From contig CAMPDV010001554.1 in assembly GCA_946699065.1 (NCBI GenBank), positions 1 through 64,000 on the forward strand: a stretch of DNA of 64,000 nt, in the 5' to 3' direction. The notes under the pieces were generated by a model that ran no database searches, was not told the origin of the DNA, and was given only the letters and a program-made list of their open reading frames with translations. The translations under genes and the position numbers were made by a program. This document shows positions 11,730 to 23,329 of the stretch, one piece after another. Source of the stretch: Loxodes magnus. Lineage: Eukaryota > Ciliophora > Karyorelictea > Loxodida > Loxodidae. How positions within the stretch are numbered: position 1 is the stretch's first letter; each line of letters begins with the position of its first letter.

Positions 11730-12450
11730 AAATTTAAGTCTCTTTCTTTTTATTTTCTTAAGGTTTCTTGAACATTAATAAATAGGATAGTTAATATTAG
11801 CTAATCATATCTCTATTAATAAAGTCTTGCTTAAAAACTAATTCCCCTTTTTTTCTTAATTTACATATATGCTTTTAATAAGTATTTAATAAAATATATT
11901 CAGCTATTTATTATATAATTCGAGTTCTCACATATTGCCTTAGTAGATACTTCATTAATTTCACTTCAAACTAACTTAAACCTAAATTAATCTAATTTTA
12001 GATAAGCATAGAAAGAGTTTTTTAGCTTCTCTTAAAAAATTAATAATATAAAGATTCTAGTTAAATCAATCTTGATTGCTAGTATAATAAAGTTTAGTAC
12101 CTTTATCTCAGACATCCGTGGTTTGCATATCTTCAACAGAAGCATTCTTAACATAGGAATCTATTTCTTTAGGATGAAATTATTTCTTAATCCATATAAA
12201 CTATTAGTCACTTACATCTAGATTAAAAAGTTGATTAATAAAAATTACAGTTAGATATCTAAACTCATCGATAAAGATTTTTGAATATAAGTTTAAATTT
12301 AACTCTATGTTTAAGCAAAAAAATCTATATTTAGCATTAGCTTTAATTAAAAAATTAAATTAATTCCTAATTCCTTTATCTTAATTTTTTGTACAATGGA
12401 CAAACATTAATTTTCAAATTTATGATTTAAAACTTTCACTTTTAGACTTA
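11730..12450. other. No gene recognised
   Basis: AT-rich sequence with no motif-supported reading in either strand. Confidence 0.4.
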
Positions 12451-12451
12451 T

Positions 12452-12478
12452 TTATATTAAATTAAATTAAATTAAAAA
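12452..12478 (-). repeat. (TTAAA)n pentanucleotide tail
   Basis: Several copies of a TTAAA/AAATT pentamer directly follow the 3' end of the minus-strand ORF at 12490-13270. The same type of tail follows the intact minus-strand LINE at 45427-45475. This fits target-primed retroposition with a microsatellite 3' tail. Confidence 0.6.
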
Positions 12479-12489
12479 TTTTAAGGTTA

Positions 12490-13270
12490 ATGGAGTGTTC
12501 CCTTAAAAGATCCATAACCCTCTGTATTACCTTTTACAGGGTCTCGGACTCCCCGTGTCTCCACCCAAATTCACTTCGAGCTTTCCGAACGGTCTTAGAG
12601 TTATCTTCTTACGTCATAATTAACCATCCGAAGAAGGATAAAACATGGTCAATTAATTTCAAATCTTTTTTCTAATTCCTTATTTCCCTAGCATCTTCTT
12701 AAAAGATGATATTGACTGCCACATATGTAGCACTTTTTTTGAAGTATTTTTCTTAAGTCATGGGTTGTTCTTCTTTTATCATTGAATCTTGATTTTTTAT
12801 GGTTATTAGCTCTCTAATTTCTCTAACCTTTGCTTAATTTCTTTAACTTGCTAAAAGGCATTTCATATTTTTAAAAGTCTATTCCCATTTATTCATCTAG
12901 GTCTAACAATATCGCATTCTATTTCTTGATATCTGTTATTAATATCCTAATTTGTAACAAATTCAGTTTGTGGCTTCTCATCGTCCACATGATCTTATAA
13001 ATCTTGTTATAAACTGATAACATAATGCTCGAGATTCTCGACTTTATCAGTGTAGTCGAAAATAATCTCCACGAGTTATTCCTTTTCTAAATTAATTAAT
13101 TGATTAAATGTATGCCTCTTTTTGGATCTTTGGAGGTAGTTATTTTTCTTCTGATATTTAGGAATATTTTTCTTTTAAATCTTAGTTGGTGTTTGTTAAT
13201 TTTAGAAAGATTGATCAGTATTATTACGAGTAATCTTTTCGATAAGAAAACCTTTGTTCCAACTCTGCAT
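12490..13270 (-). CDS. KGF/ADxA family coiled-coil ORF, copy 4
   Basis: The minus-strand ORF from the ATG at 13270 reads MQSWNKGFLIEKITRN (family KGF start), then HTFNQLINLEKEQLVEII, YTDKVENLEHYVISL (coiled coil; matches TDKVEKLE in the copy at the window start), DINNRYQEIECDIVRPR and VKEIKQRLEKLESQQ. The C-terminal 150 bases are clearly GC-richer than the surroundings. A (TTAAA)n run follows the end. No enzyme motif is visible. The whole unit of roughly 0.8-0.9 kb looks like one mobile copy with the tail at its 3' end. Confidence 0.5.
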
Positions 13271-13309
13271 TTTTTTGTTTTAGACTTATTTATAATTAAT
13301 TAATTTTAA

Positions 13310-14320
13310 CTTCCTTTGCTTATACCTTAAGAAATAAGGTAAAATTAAACAAATATAACTAAAATTTTATGTTTAGAGTTTATTAAAAAATAATTTTTGT
13401 TGTTTTAATTTAGATTTTAATCCTTTTCTAGATTAAGTACAGATATAAAAATAGTTTTAGAGAACAAGGTTAATAACTTTAAATTTTGCATATTCTCTAA
13501 TGAAAAATATAAGCTGATTAAAATGTCACCCACTTCTACCTAAAACTACTATTAAGTTTGAGTTACAAAATATTTAAATTAAAAGGATTTTTGTTAATTA
13601 ATTATATACCGAAGTTTTCTTAGTTAACTGCTATTGATTTCTAAAATAATTTTAAAAAGAATGCTAAGACTTTAAATAAGATAAAGATATAAAGATTTTA
13701 GAGTCTAGTTACTATTAGTTATTTTATCATTTTATATGTATATTTACCACTAAAGTTTATTTAAATGTTTAGACTGATAAAGACTCTTCTGTAGCTTTTA
13801 ATTATTTATCTAATTGTTCATTTCTAGCTTTTACAACCATAAGCTAAATTCACTTTTTAATCTTATTTGTAAATTATACTCTTATGCATTCTTTACTTTC
13901 AAAACCATTCTTTTAAAAGTGGATTTGAAACAGTCGATACAGAGCTTTTTAAATTAAATATTTGGCATTTTACTATTAATTTCATTAAAGGCTGAGCTTT
14001 TATTATACAAATAATTACATTAAATGTTAATCAAACTAAGAATTTATTTCACCTAGAAGAGACAAAAGATACTTTAATATATGTAAAGCACTAAGTATTC
14101 AAAGAGCAAATTAAAAGCTTTAAAAAAGCTTTATAATTATAGCTGCCCAATGAATCACGTCAGCTACTCCAAATGGAGAGTCTGCTTATTAAAAAATATT
14201 ATTGAGTTTGAATAAAATGTTCCATTCTTCTTGAATAAGTCTAAATAAAAATTAATTATTAAATCATTGTCAATCAAACTTTCATACTGCTAGTGAGAGC
14301 CCTTGAGCGAATAAAGTTTG
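13310..14320. other. No gene recognised
   Basis: AT-rich spacer between two minus-strand repeat units; no motif-supported reading. Confidence 0.4.
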
Positions 14321-14329
14321 TCTCTTCTG

Positions 14330-15090
14330 AGCTTGTCCCACTCTTCCCCTTAATGGTATCTAGTACGAAATTACTCGCAATGCAGTATACACTACATCAG
14401 ATTACCTATTATTTCTCCTGAACCGCGACCGACATCCATTTTTATATAAAAATAATGAATATAGAGATTCTACTTTTCAATCAGAATTAATCACTGTAAG
14501 TTTTATTAATTTTGTTAAATATTCCATTTCAAATCTTCTTTATGATCACTCCCATTAAATGTATATCCTGATTTATTATGTTAATCCTTTTTATAAAGAT
14601 ATTTTGCTTCAGTAGAGTTCAATTCAAATCATACTTAAGTTTCTTCTTTGCTGAGCAAGAGTAAAGTCCTTCAAGATTTATCTCTCTTTGTACATTTTTC
14701 CTGTATAATAGTTCTTTTAGAGTGCAGTGTAAATTACCAAAAAAATTATCATAATTTTAAGTTTTCTTGTTATTGTTTTCGTTTTAAATATTAGCAGTAT
14801 CTTAATGCAGATCCAAATATCCTGCAATATCAGCATTTTTTAATCTCTTATATAAAAAAAAATTTCCGGCTGATTTTTAGGTTCTGCATCCACCAAATAA
14901 TTCAACGACATATTTTAAAGAAGTATACTTGTGGTAAGCTATACAAATTGTTTTAATTATTTTCTAATTATTCGATTCTTGTTTCTGTGAATTATTATTT
15001 GAAGCTTTTTATTCTTATGTGTAAGACATTAGGTATAGGATTTTTCCTTAAAGTTCTTACGCCCTTTAAAATAGTTCTTTTTCATAATAT
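14330..15090 (-). CDS. KGF/ADxA family coiled-coil ORF, copy 5
   Basis: The reverse complement aligns in DNA and protein with the plus-strand copy at about 39.95-40.55 kb. The core reads KRLKNADIAGYLDLHQDTAN followed by QNYDNF, against NVDIAGDLDLYQDTAD in the partner. The part near 14330-14440 is GC-richer. Frame changes occur after the core. It defines the ADxA motif together with the 40-kb copy. No function is recognised. Confidence 0.5.
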
Positions 15091-15385
15091 TGATTTTTAA
15101 AAGTATATTAGTTAATAGTAATTAGATTGGAAGTATGGTTTTAAAAGAGAGTTTTAGTAATAAATTTAGAATAATTTGATATAATAACTTAGATAAATAA
15201 ATGGTTATATTTATTTTGATTAAGTTAATCTATTTAAGAACTTAAACTAATTATTTATTTTATTATTGTTCCTTGAAAAGCTAAATCAGATTTTTTAGTT
15301 AGGATTTTTAAGTATTAAAGTACTTTAATTTTATATATTTTTAAATAATTTTTGTTTATAAAGACTCAATAATAGTAAATATAAG

Positions 15386-15460
15386 GCAGTTTGTCCGAGT
15401 CAAGGAGACAGACTTATCTGTTGCACACTAGTGCGCGTGGGTTGGAATCCCACAGGTGGC
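15386..15460 (+). tRNA. Class II (Ser/Leu-type) tRNA-like sequence, anticodon loop short; probable pseudogene
   Basis: An A-box-like TTGTCCGAGTC, an anticodon stem ACAGA/TCTGT, a variable-arm hairpin GCAC-ACTA-GTGC and a T-arm GTGGG-TTGGAAT-CCCAC are all present. The anticodon loop has only four bases (CTTA) instead of seven, the D-loop is short, and the acceptor stem pairs poorly. The V-arm identifies a class II tRNA. It is more likely a remnant than a functional gene. Confidence 0.55.
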
Positions 15461-15464
15461 ATTT

Positions 15465-17280
15465 TACTTATAACATCTTATGTTTGATTGATTAAAATAA
15501 AGATCTATTCAATAATAATAAAGATATTAGGCTATTATAATAAAAAGTCTAAAAATTGATTTATTTATATTTTTAGTTTCATTTAAGAAAATTTTAATTG
15601 TTCAAGTTATAAAGTTTCTTTATCTCTAATGTACTTATAATTATAGTAGCTTCATTATAATCTTAAGCACAGAAAACTTACAAATAGTAATTATTACTTT
15701 TAAATGATCTAACTAGCATAATAATTTGATTAAGACTCAATTTTTTAAAATTAATAGAGTCATAATTGTTATCTATAATTTTCAAACTAGGAATAACTTG
15801 ATAGAATGTTGTATCCTAGTTTAATTATAAGAATTAATAAAAACAATCTATATCTCCCCTCTTATAATCAATTCTTTTAAGCAAATCACATCTTCTATTT
15901 TTTCGATGCAATTTTGCTTTAAAATGCTGATTTATAAAATAAAGAAAAAGTTTTTGATCAAAATTAAAGATTAAGACTTCTGAATTTGAGTATGAGCCAG
16001 AGAAAAATATGAAAGTAAATGCTAGAAAATAGAAAATTTAAGAAGGAAGTTTCGTTAAAGCGACTAAACTATTAATATACTTTTAATCATTTAGAATTAT
16101 AATTAGAGCTATAAGTATAAAATATAAGGAAAATTTACTTATATATCAACTGATTTTCTTTTTTCGTTTAAACTTTATAAAAGCAAATTTAGTCTCATTC
16201 TTTGTAGTCTAATTAACCCTTCTATTTTCAACTTTCAGTAACTTAAATTAATAAAAATAAATTATAAAACCTTAAGATACATTTCAGAATTGATTGCTAG
16301 GAAGTAAAAAGATATAAGACTTTGCTTGTAAGGTAAAGTGTAAATGTTTTATTTCAGTTTGCTTGTAGTAGCAATATAGTAGAATAACTACAACTAATAT
16401 ATCTAGATATTGCTTGAATTAAATAAGCCAGATCTTAAGAATTAACTAAGTGAATGAAGTAAATATAAAAGAGCTATTCTTCTATCTAAATGTTCAATTA
16501 TTTATGGCATGCTTAATTTCTTTTTTGATAAGAGCTATTTTAATTAATTTTTTGCTTGCCCTTAAATTAACTATTTTGAACTAGTTTGCAATAAAGGTTA
16601 ATCTTACAAGAAATGACTGAAAAATAACTGTTTATTTGATAAATGAACCATAAGAGCTAGTATCTAATGAAGACGTTGAATAATTTTAAGATAGCTTACT
16701 ACTATTAAGCATTCAATCTCTAAATTATGAATAAAATGAAAATATTAAAGATATAGCATCTAAGAGTAAAAATAGATTATATTAGTATAAAAAATACTTA
16801 ATTGAGTAAACTAATTATAATATAAAAGCTTGTGGTTTGTGCAAAGGATTTATTAGTTTAGCTTCTAAAATAAACTATATCTCAGATACTTAGAAGAAGG
16901 CTATTTGGTTTAATTTATATTATAAAATTAATCAAAATAAGCTTATATATAAACAATAAATCACATATTAATATTATATCTAATGGAGACTCAAAACTAT
17001 CAAGTAAATTAAATTACCAAGTTAATAGTTAAACTTAATAAGCACATTAAAATAAATATGCTATACATCTTAGTTTGTAAAATACAAATATTATATAAAT
17101 ATCTAGAAATGCTATAAATAAAAACAATCAAAAGTATATTTCTAGAAACTAAATATAAATTACAATATAACTTATAATATAAATTATGCTGAAATAGAGC
17201 TTATTAAAGAATATTTGCACTTTATAATAAAAAACTTAATTTATAAAATAATTTAGTTTAAATTAACAGAATATTAAATC
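15465..17280. other. No gene recognised
   Basis: AT-rich DNA with many short AT words, similar in texture to 53.2-57.3 kb. No motif-supported reading. Confidence 0.45.
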
Positions 17281-17287
17281 TGTAAAA

Positions 17288-18655
17288 ATGAATGCCTTAT
17301 GATAGAAGCTAAAATCTAACCTTCCTCTGGAAAAAGAAGTAGAAGAATTCAGATAAGAAATAGGCTAATTTTGTGAGAAGGAAACGAATGGATTTTATAA
17401 AAAAAGGGAATATAACGAACCCCTCAAAAAAGGGTAACGAAGGTATATGTGGAAACACAAAAGATAAAATCCGATTTTTTGTTGTAATAAGTGCTCTCAG
17501 AATTATGAGTAGAAAAAAGCGCAAGGATAGCAATAGAATATCTAGTATTAGCAATAAATAAAAGCTTAAGAGTAGTAAAAAATTTCAAACGAAGAATTAT
17601 TAAATAATTTGAATATATAAGAAATTGAAGAATGAGATTATAATAAAGAAATTAAAATTGGCTAAGGAGGATATGGAAAAGTTTGAAAAGGAAATGAAAC
17701 AATCAAGAGGTAGCAATAAAAGAATTATTGAATCAAAATTTATGTGAAGAAACGTAAAAGGAATTTTATAAAGAAATACAAATAATGTAAGATCTAAATC
17801 ATAAAAACATAATAAAGTTTTATGGATTTTGTCGTTCTCCTTAATGCTTAATATTTGAGCTTGGTAAATGCTCCCTATTTGAACTTTTATAAAGTAACTA
17901 AGAAATTTCTTGAAATACAAGACTTTAAATTGCTTATGATATAGCTCGAGGACTTTAGTATCTTCATAATAAAAATATTCTGCATAGAGACCTGAAGAGT
18001 AAGAACATAATCTTGAATAATTTAAATAGAGCTATGCTTATTGATTTTGGACTTTCACGTGTAAAGAGTGAATCTAAATCCTTAAGTGACAAAAGTTAAG
18101 TAGGAACTACAAGTTGAATGGCTCCAGAGATATTAGAGAAAAATCCTAGATATAGCATATATTCAGATATTTTTGCATTAGGAATGGTATTTTGAGAAAT
18201 AGCTACAAAAAAGATTCCTTGGAAACAAACTCAAGAAAATGTAATTTTATTGCTTGTTAAGAATGGATAAAGAGAAGAAATTCCTAAGAATTGTCCATAT
18301 TGATTTTCGGACCTAATTTGTAAATGTTGGCATCAAAATCCAAAAGAGAGACCAAATATTGACAGGACTAATTGATTTAATAAATTTAAAAGAAAATGGC
18401 CAAGAAATTATTTTAAACAGCAATCAAGAAAAATAAAATTTAAGTTAGAACGAAAATTATCTTGAGATTATTCCTGAATAAACATTTCAAATTTAATAAT
18501 AGTCAAGTCAAGAATCGAAAAATTAAACTTTTTTAGCAAATTCTGGAAGCCAAAATTCTTGGGAACTTATTAACAACTTAGAATAAAACACTTTTAATTT
18601 TAACGATAATTTGAATAAATAGATATTTACTAAAAGTGTCTTTAAATAATTATAA
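17288..18655 (+). pseudogene. TKL-like protein kinase copy E with N-terminal Cys/His module, most complete copy
   Basis: From the ATG at 17288 one frame gives MNALWQKLKSNLPLEKEVEE, a Cys/His module (C29, H57, C65-C66-x2-C69), a Gln-rich linker and glycine loop G125-QGGYGKVWK. One base is missing just after this; the next frame carries EVAIKELLNQ, helix C, NIIKFYGF, HRDLKSKN (17993), IDFGLS (18043), SWMAPEILEKN, GMVFWEIATKK (Trp from TGA) and CKCWHQNPKERPNID. One extra base near 18362 precedes a third frame with an Asn/Gln-rich tail to about 18.65 kb. All catalytic motifs survive, so the two frame breaks are either recent inactivation or assembly error. The predicted kinase would be Ser/Thr or dual-specific and cytosolic (no membrane segment seen). 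Confidence 0.7.
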
Positions 18656-18982
18656 TTATTCTTTAAATACATTTTGTTTTTTCTTTCTATCATACTATTT
18701 ACTTATTTAAGCTTTTATTTATATAATATCTACTTTATTAACTGTAAATATTCGATTTATCTTCTCTTAATTTGTTTTGCTTAACTACAATATTTTTGCT
18801 TCTTAGATATATATAAAATTTCTAACTTTAGTAATAACTTTAATATTTTTATCTTTTATGCTATATTCTTATTTTTTTAACTTTTGCAAACATTAATATC
18901 TCTCTTAGAATTTCATTTTTCTTTTTAATATTTACTTATTTTCAAATTAATAGACAAATTAAGCAATAATTTAGAAAAAAAG

Positions 18983-20031
18983 GAGAAATTAATCATTAAT
19001 CATTAAAATAGCTGTTCGCCTTCCGGCTTAATTAAAATTTTAAATGTATAAAATCTCCATTCCATCATGTTTGTTCCTTGAATTACTCTTTTTCCTTGAC
19101 TTCTCTCTTTTGAATAGGCTGAGTTGAGAATTTTTTATTCAGATTTTCCCATTTCCCGATGGGAAAAATTCCGTCGCTCGTTACTTCATATACTATTAGT
19201 TAACATTTTTCCAGATATTCATTATTATTTTTTCTATTAGGGACATTTCCGCCATAAATATCAAGTGTTGTTACTAATGTAGCATCTTTTTTTTGCTCTA
19301 AGAAATGTCTTTTCTTTCTCTATTTCCATTGGAGTTCCTTATGAAGGCTTCTACAGGTTTTTTTATGTTAATTTGGGTCTTGAATCTAATTTCACTCAGT
19401 TTTTCTCGGTCTTTATCTTGCATTACTCAAATATCATTCTCTAAACTTGCAATTTGCTCATAAACTCCGATTTTAGCTCTTCATTCAACCATATGGGCTT
19501 CATCAGCATCTTTATGATTTATCAAATCCTGACTTATTATAATAATTTAATTCCTCTTCGAGTTTTTTATGCTTTAATAAGTTGGTGAATCAACTGTTTC
19601 ATCTTCTCAGATTCCATTTGTTCTTTTCAGTATTGTCTAAATCAAAGGTAATAGGATCTATATGAATTATCGTACTTTACCTTCTTCGTTTATTTTTATT
19701 TTTCGTTATCATTTTATCAATTCAATTGAGCTGTCTCTTTTTTCAGTTTTCAATGGTGTTGAGAGGTATGTTAACTTTTCTGTTCTGAATTTAAATCTCA
19801 GTTCTTAATCGTCCTTTGATGGAAGAGATTCGCTTTATTTTAATTTGTAGGAGTTAGAATTTTTTATAAGTTCTTCTAATCTATTAGATAGTTCTGGCTA
19901 ATTTTATTAAGAAGAGCGTTAAGGTTGAAGAAAACGTGGTGAGAATAAGTGCTTCTGGTTTTCTTTTTTGTTCTGAGAAGGTGGTATAAAACCCTTCTTT
20001 AAGCCAGGTATTTTATAAAAAATAGAGAAAT
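18983..20031 (-). mobile_element. TSD-flanked 1.03-kb single-ORF element of the KGF/ADxA family
   Basis: The right arm of the inverted duplication contains a 1035-bp segment absent from the left arm. It is bounded by GAGAAAT at 18983-18989 and 20025-20031, while the empty site in the left arm has this heptamer once. On the minus strand the ORF begins within about 30 bases of one end (LKKGF), and the other end carries two copies of a TGATTAA-type repeat like a short retroposon tail. This is the cleanest full unit of the family in the window. Transposition was probably by a LINE in trans. Confidence 0.7.
19010..20015 (-). CDS. KGF/ADxA family coiled-coil ORF inside the TSD-flanked element
   Basis: Minus-strand reading: GLKKGFIPPSQNKKENQ near 20000, LEELIKNSNSYKLKQ, DDQELRFKFRTEKLTYL, SSIELIKWQRKIKINEEG (Trp from TGA), AHMVEWRAKIGVYEQIA and LENDIWVMQDKDREKL. 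The composition is charged and heptad-like, so a coiled coil is likely. No ATG was found at the exact element end, so the start is uncertain. The 3' end has a GC-rich inverted motif GCC-TTCC-GGC at 19018-19027. No enzyme motif; possible RNA-binding ORF1-like role is inference only. Confidence 0.5.
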
Positions 20032-20160
20032 AAAGATGAGAATATAACAAAAGTAATTGAGAAATGATGATATTAAGATGATATTTAAATAACATTTACT
20101 ATTGTCCTATAATTGAAAGAACCAATCCTTGCAAATAAAGGTGTTAAAAGTTCTTTTATT
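20025..20160 (+). repeat. Shared retroelement 3'-end sequence, copy 2
   Basis: Reverse-complement partner of 1865-1995 within the inverted duplication; carries 'caatccttgcaaataaagg'. Confidence 0.6.
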
Positions 20161-20879
20161 TTAAAATTTTAATTAAATTTTTTATTTATTTTTATGTTAA
20201 AAACTCTTTTTATTAAGGTTTAGAATGTCATGATCCCTATTAAATAAAAAACAATTTAATATTATTTTATAATTTTTTCTATTTTTAAGTCTTTTATCAA
20301 CTTCTTATACTAGAAAATATATTAAAGAGTAGGTTAAAAGATTTAGTTAATAATTTAAAACATTTAAGCTACTTTTCTTACAAATTAAATTTTATAAATA
20401 AGTTAATTTTATTGTTCTAATTTAAAAATATTTCATTTACTTTACTCATTTTAATATATTATTAATCTAAAATAATATCCTTTAAAAGAAATCAAAGACT
20501 GTAATTTAGTTTTAAAGTAATTTACTTCTTAAATATTATGCTTTATTTTAAATTTTAATCTCTATAAATTAAAATAAGGTAAGATATTTTAATTTTAATC
20601 TTAAATATTAAACAATTAAAATGCTTAATCTGTTTCAATGCACATAGCATGATTATTTAAAATTAATTAAATATATAAAAATTATTTATGAAGCATTTTT
20701 TTATTTAATATAAATAAAATGGGTTTCTAAGAAATAAATCACTAAAAACTAGCAGGACATCAATTAGAAAAATCTCTCTCATTGAAATTACTCTTTAGAA
20801 ACAGAAAGCAAAAGATGTAGCAGTATCTCTAAGACTTAAATTAACAAATGATTTTCTAACTTAAACTATAAAATTAATT

Positions 20880-21030
20880 ATAAACTAAAAAAGTTTTTTG
20901 ACATTTATAACTGCAAGGATTGCTTCCTTCATTTATAGATATTAATAAATATTTTTAATGGCTTTTAATTATAATATTGATTTCATCAATTATGTATTAT
21001 CCTTGCTATATTATCATCTTTTATTTAATT
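20880..21030 (-). repeat. Shared retroelement 3'-end sequence, copy 3
   Basis: Contains 'gttttttgacatttataact', 'gcaaggattgcttcc' and 'ttatagat', aligning with the 3' untranslated part of the intact LINE (45477-45600). Confidence 0.55.
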
Positions 21031-21507
21031 CATTAGCTCCCGGATTTTTTCTCCTTGATTAAAAAATATCTCTTTATATTTAAATTTTTTCTTTTATTTT
21101 TTCAATTTAATCTTGAAGAAATTTGTTACTCTAAATTTGTGGATAACTGACTCAACTGGACCAACCATTAGTTTTCCCTCTGAAGAAGAGCTAGATTGTT
21201 ATGATAGTTTTAATTTTTTTAGTTCCTCTTTCGTCGCTTGGTTTCGTTATTTAGTTTTTTGAGGAATGTTGTTCTCGATTAGTTGAATATAATAAATTAA
21301 AAGTAATTAGTTTGAGTATAATTAAGATTAGCTGGTAGTAATATATGGTAAATGACTATAAAATAAATGTTAGGAAATAAATGGTAATAAAGGAAATAAG
21401 AATTTAGGTTCTTTAGCTAGCATATTAGAAGATTAAAATTTATATCTAATTATAAAGTGATTTAATTAAGTTATTTTATTTAACATTTTATCTTTAAAAC
21501 TTTATAA

Positions 21508-22520
21508 ATGAAGACATAATTACAGCAAGGATAGAACAATTCAGTCATAAAAATATTATATTTGAGAAAATTGATCAAGCAAAACAGAGAATTAGAAGGA
21601 AACTAACTATTTGCTAAGTTTGGGATTGGTTTAACTAGATACGAGATTATATCTAATTTTCGATTATATAGACAATTTTCGTTTGTTTCTACTGTAAGCT
21701 CTAATTCTAATATGAAAATACATTACTAAATTAATGAAAAAAGATTTGATTGAGGACACATTAAAATAAAGAAAACTGATTAATGTTTTACTTAAATAGA
21801 GTAAATCTTTAGTAAATGTCTAGTTATTTCAGGAGGTAGAGATTTTAATTAGACTCGTTTTACTATTTACTACTATACGAAAAACAAAGCCTTTGAGCTC
21901 TAAATGTAATTTTCAAGATTTTAGCATCGAACCATTTTCAACAGGGATGATTTAATCTTACATTATATCAGGAAATTAGAGCAGTATGAATTAAGATATA
22001 GACGTTTAAGAATGTGAGCTCTTAGCTTTAATAGCTAAAAACTACACAGAATGCAATAAATAATAATACCAGTCAAAATAGTTTGGCTGTGACTAGCATT
22101 CTTCAAAAGTTTATGTCTTTGGTGGATACAATAGCTAGTAGAACTCTTGCAAAGATGAACTTTAACTATACGACAGCTTGAAAAAACTAATGATTAGTAT
22201 TAGAACAAAAATTATTAAATAAAGCTACTACATCAGCTATCTTTATTCCTTAAAAAAAACATTTTTTTATTTACAAAAACGGAACTGAAAATGTAAAGAC
22301 TTAAGTATTTGATTTGAAGTCAATAATAGGATAAAAAAGATAATGCCCTTTAAATAATTACTGTTTTTACTCAACCTATTTTAAGTAAATCAGTAATCTT
22401 CCAATTTGATGAGGAAGATAATCTATTTAGCTAAAACATTATTAATTTGGACTGGAAGTTAATAAAGAGATGAGATACTAATAAGTTGTCATAGTAACTT
22501 AAAATAAAAAGTTAATTTCT
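21508..22520 (+). pseudogene. Kelch-repeat protein gene, in several frames (broken, or with unrecognised tiny introns)
   Basis: The plus strand from the ATG at 21508 encodes KCLVISGGRDFNQTRFTIY and NKAFEL near 21820-21890, then in a second frame SSKVYVFGGYN, CKDELQLYDSLKKL (about 22105-22190), KCKDLSIWFEVNN near 22300, and again in the first frame SKSVIFQFDEEDNLF. The paired Gly before a hydrophobic strand (SGG, FGG) and the following Y/D-containing strand are kelch-repeat hallmarks, so the product would be a beta-propeller. Frame changes near 21990 and 22210-22350 mean either a decayed gene or small introns that I could not place convincingly. A SINE-like repeat shared with 42.6-42.85 kb lies downstream. 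Confidence 0.5.
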
Positions 22521-23094
22521 TTTAATTTAAAATTTAATTTAAGTATTTATACAACTTAAAATATTTTAGTAGCTTTTATTTTATTTAATATCTTAAATGA
22601 GAAAAACAATATTTCACCAAGTTAATTTTATAGTCAAAAAGAAAATAATTGTAAAAGATATTCAATCATTCCAATTCATTTAAGAAAGGAATCAGATTCC
22701 GATAGAAGTAAAAAACTCTCTTTTTTATATTTATTTTTACTCTTGAAGATGACAAATAAATTGGTTATTAAATAAATTTAGAAAAAAAGCATCTTATTTG
22801 GTTTATTTAAAGAATAAATTAGCTTAAAATAGAAAAATAATGTTTATAAATAATTATAATTGCTAAGAGCTCTAAAAATAATTAAGTAATCATTATATTA
22901 TATATAAATCAAATGGCCCTTTAAAAATACCAAACCTCTATATTGAATCTATAAGAAAATTAAAACATTAATCTAACTTTATTGAAAATTTAATAAGATA
23001 CCAACAACAATCTTCCAAATTTTTAAAATTATCAAGGCATTAAATAATATAAACCTACAATAATAATAATTTATTAAACTATAAATAAATAGGG

Positions 23095-23290
23095 AGGAAT
23101 AATCCTCCAACTGAGATTGACTTAAGATCTGATACCAAGAAATACCCATAGGCGAATAACCGAACAAGAATCTTAGTAAGAGTCAAGAGAACAAGACTGA
23201 AAAAGTATCAAGTAACGTTAATGATGAAAGATGCCAGATACTAAGGTCTCTTTGGGAGCATTCCGATAACATCTCTATATTTTATAAGTT
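23095..23290. repeat. About 200-bp dispersed repeat, copy 1 (SINE-like or structured RNA candidate)
   Basis: Contains 'aaccgaacaagaatctt', 'gtaagagtcaagaga', 'aagactgaa', 'atcaagtaacg', 'gatgccagatact' and 'agcatt', all found in the same order at 42628-42850. It also has a hairpin GGAGGAATAATCCTCC at 23094-23109. It is not recognisably coding. Confidence 0.55.
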
Positions 23291-23329
23291 ATGCTTAGAA
23301 TGGAAAAAAAAATTTCTTATTCTTTATAA

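Larger units (their letters stand above)
18290..20730. repeat. Right arm of the large inverted duplication (partner 1330-2690)
   Basis: Reverse-complement match to 1330-2690, interrupted by a 1035-bp insertion at 18990-20024. Similarity begins inside the C-terminal codons of kinase copy E and ends near 20730. Confidence 0.8.
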
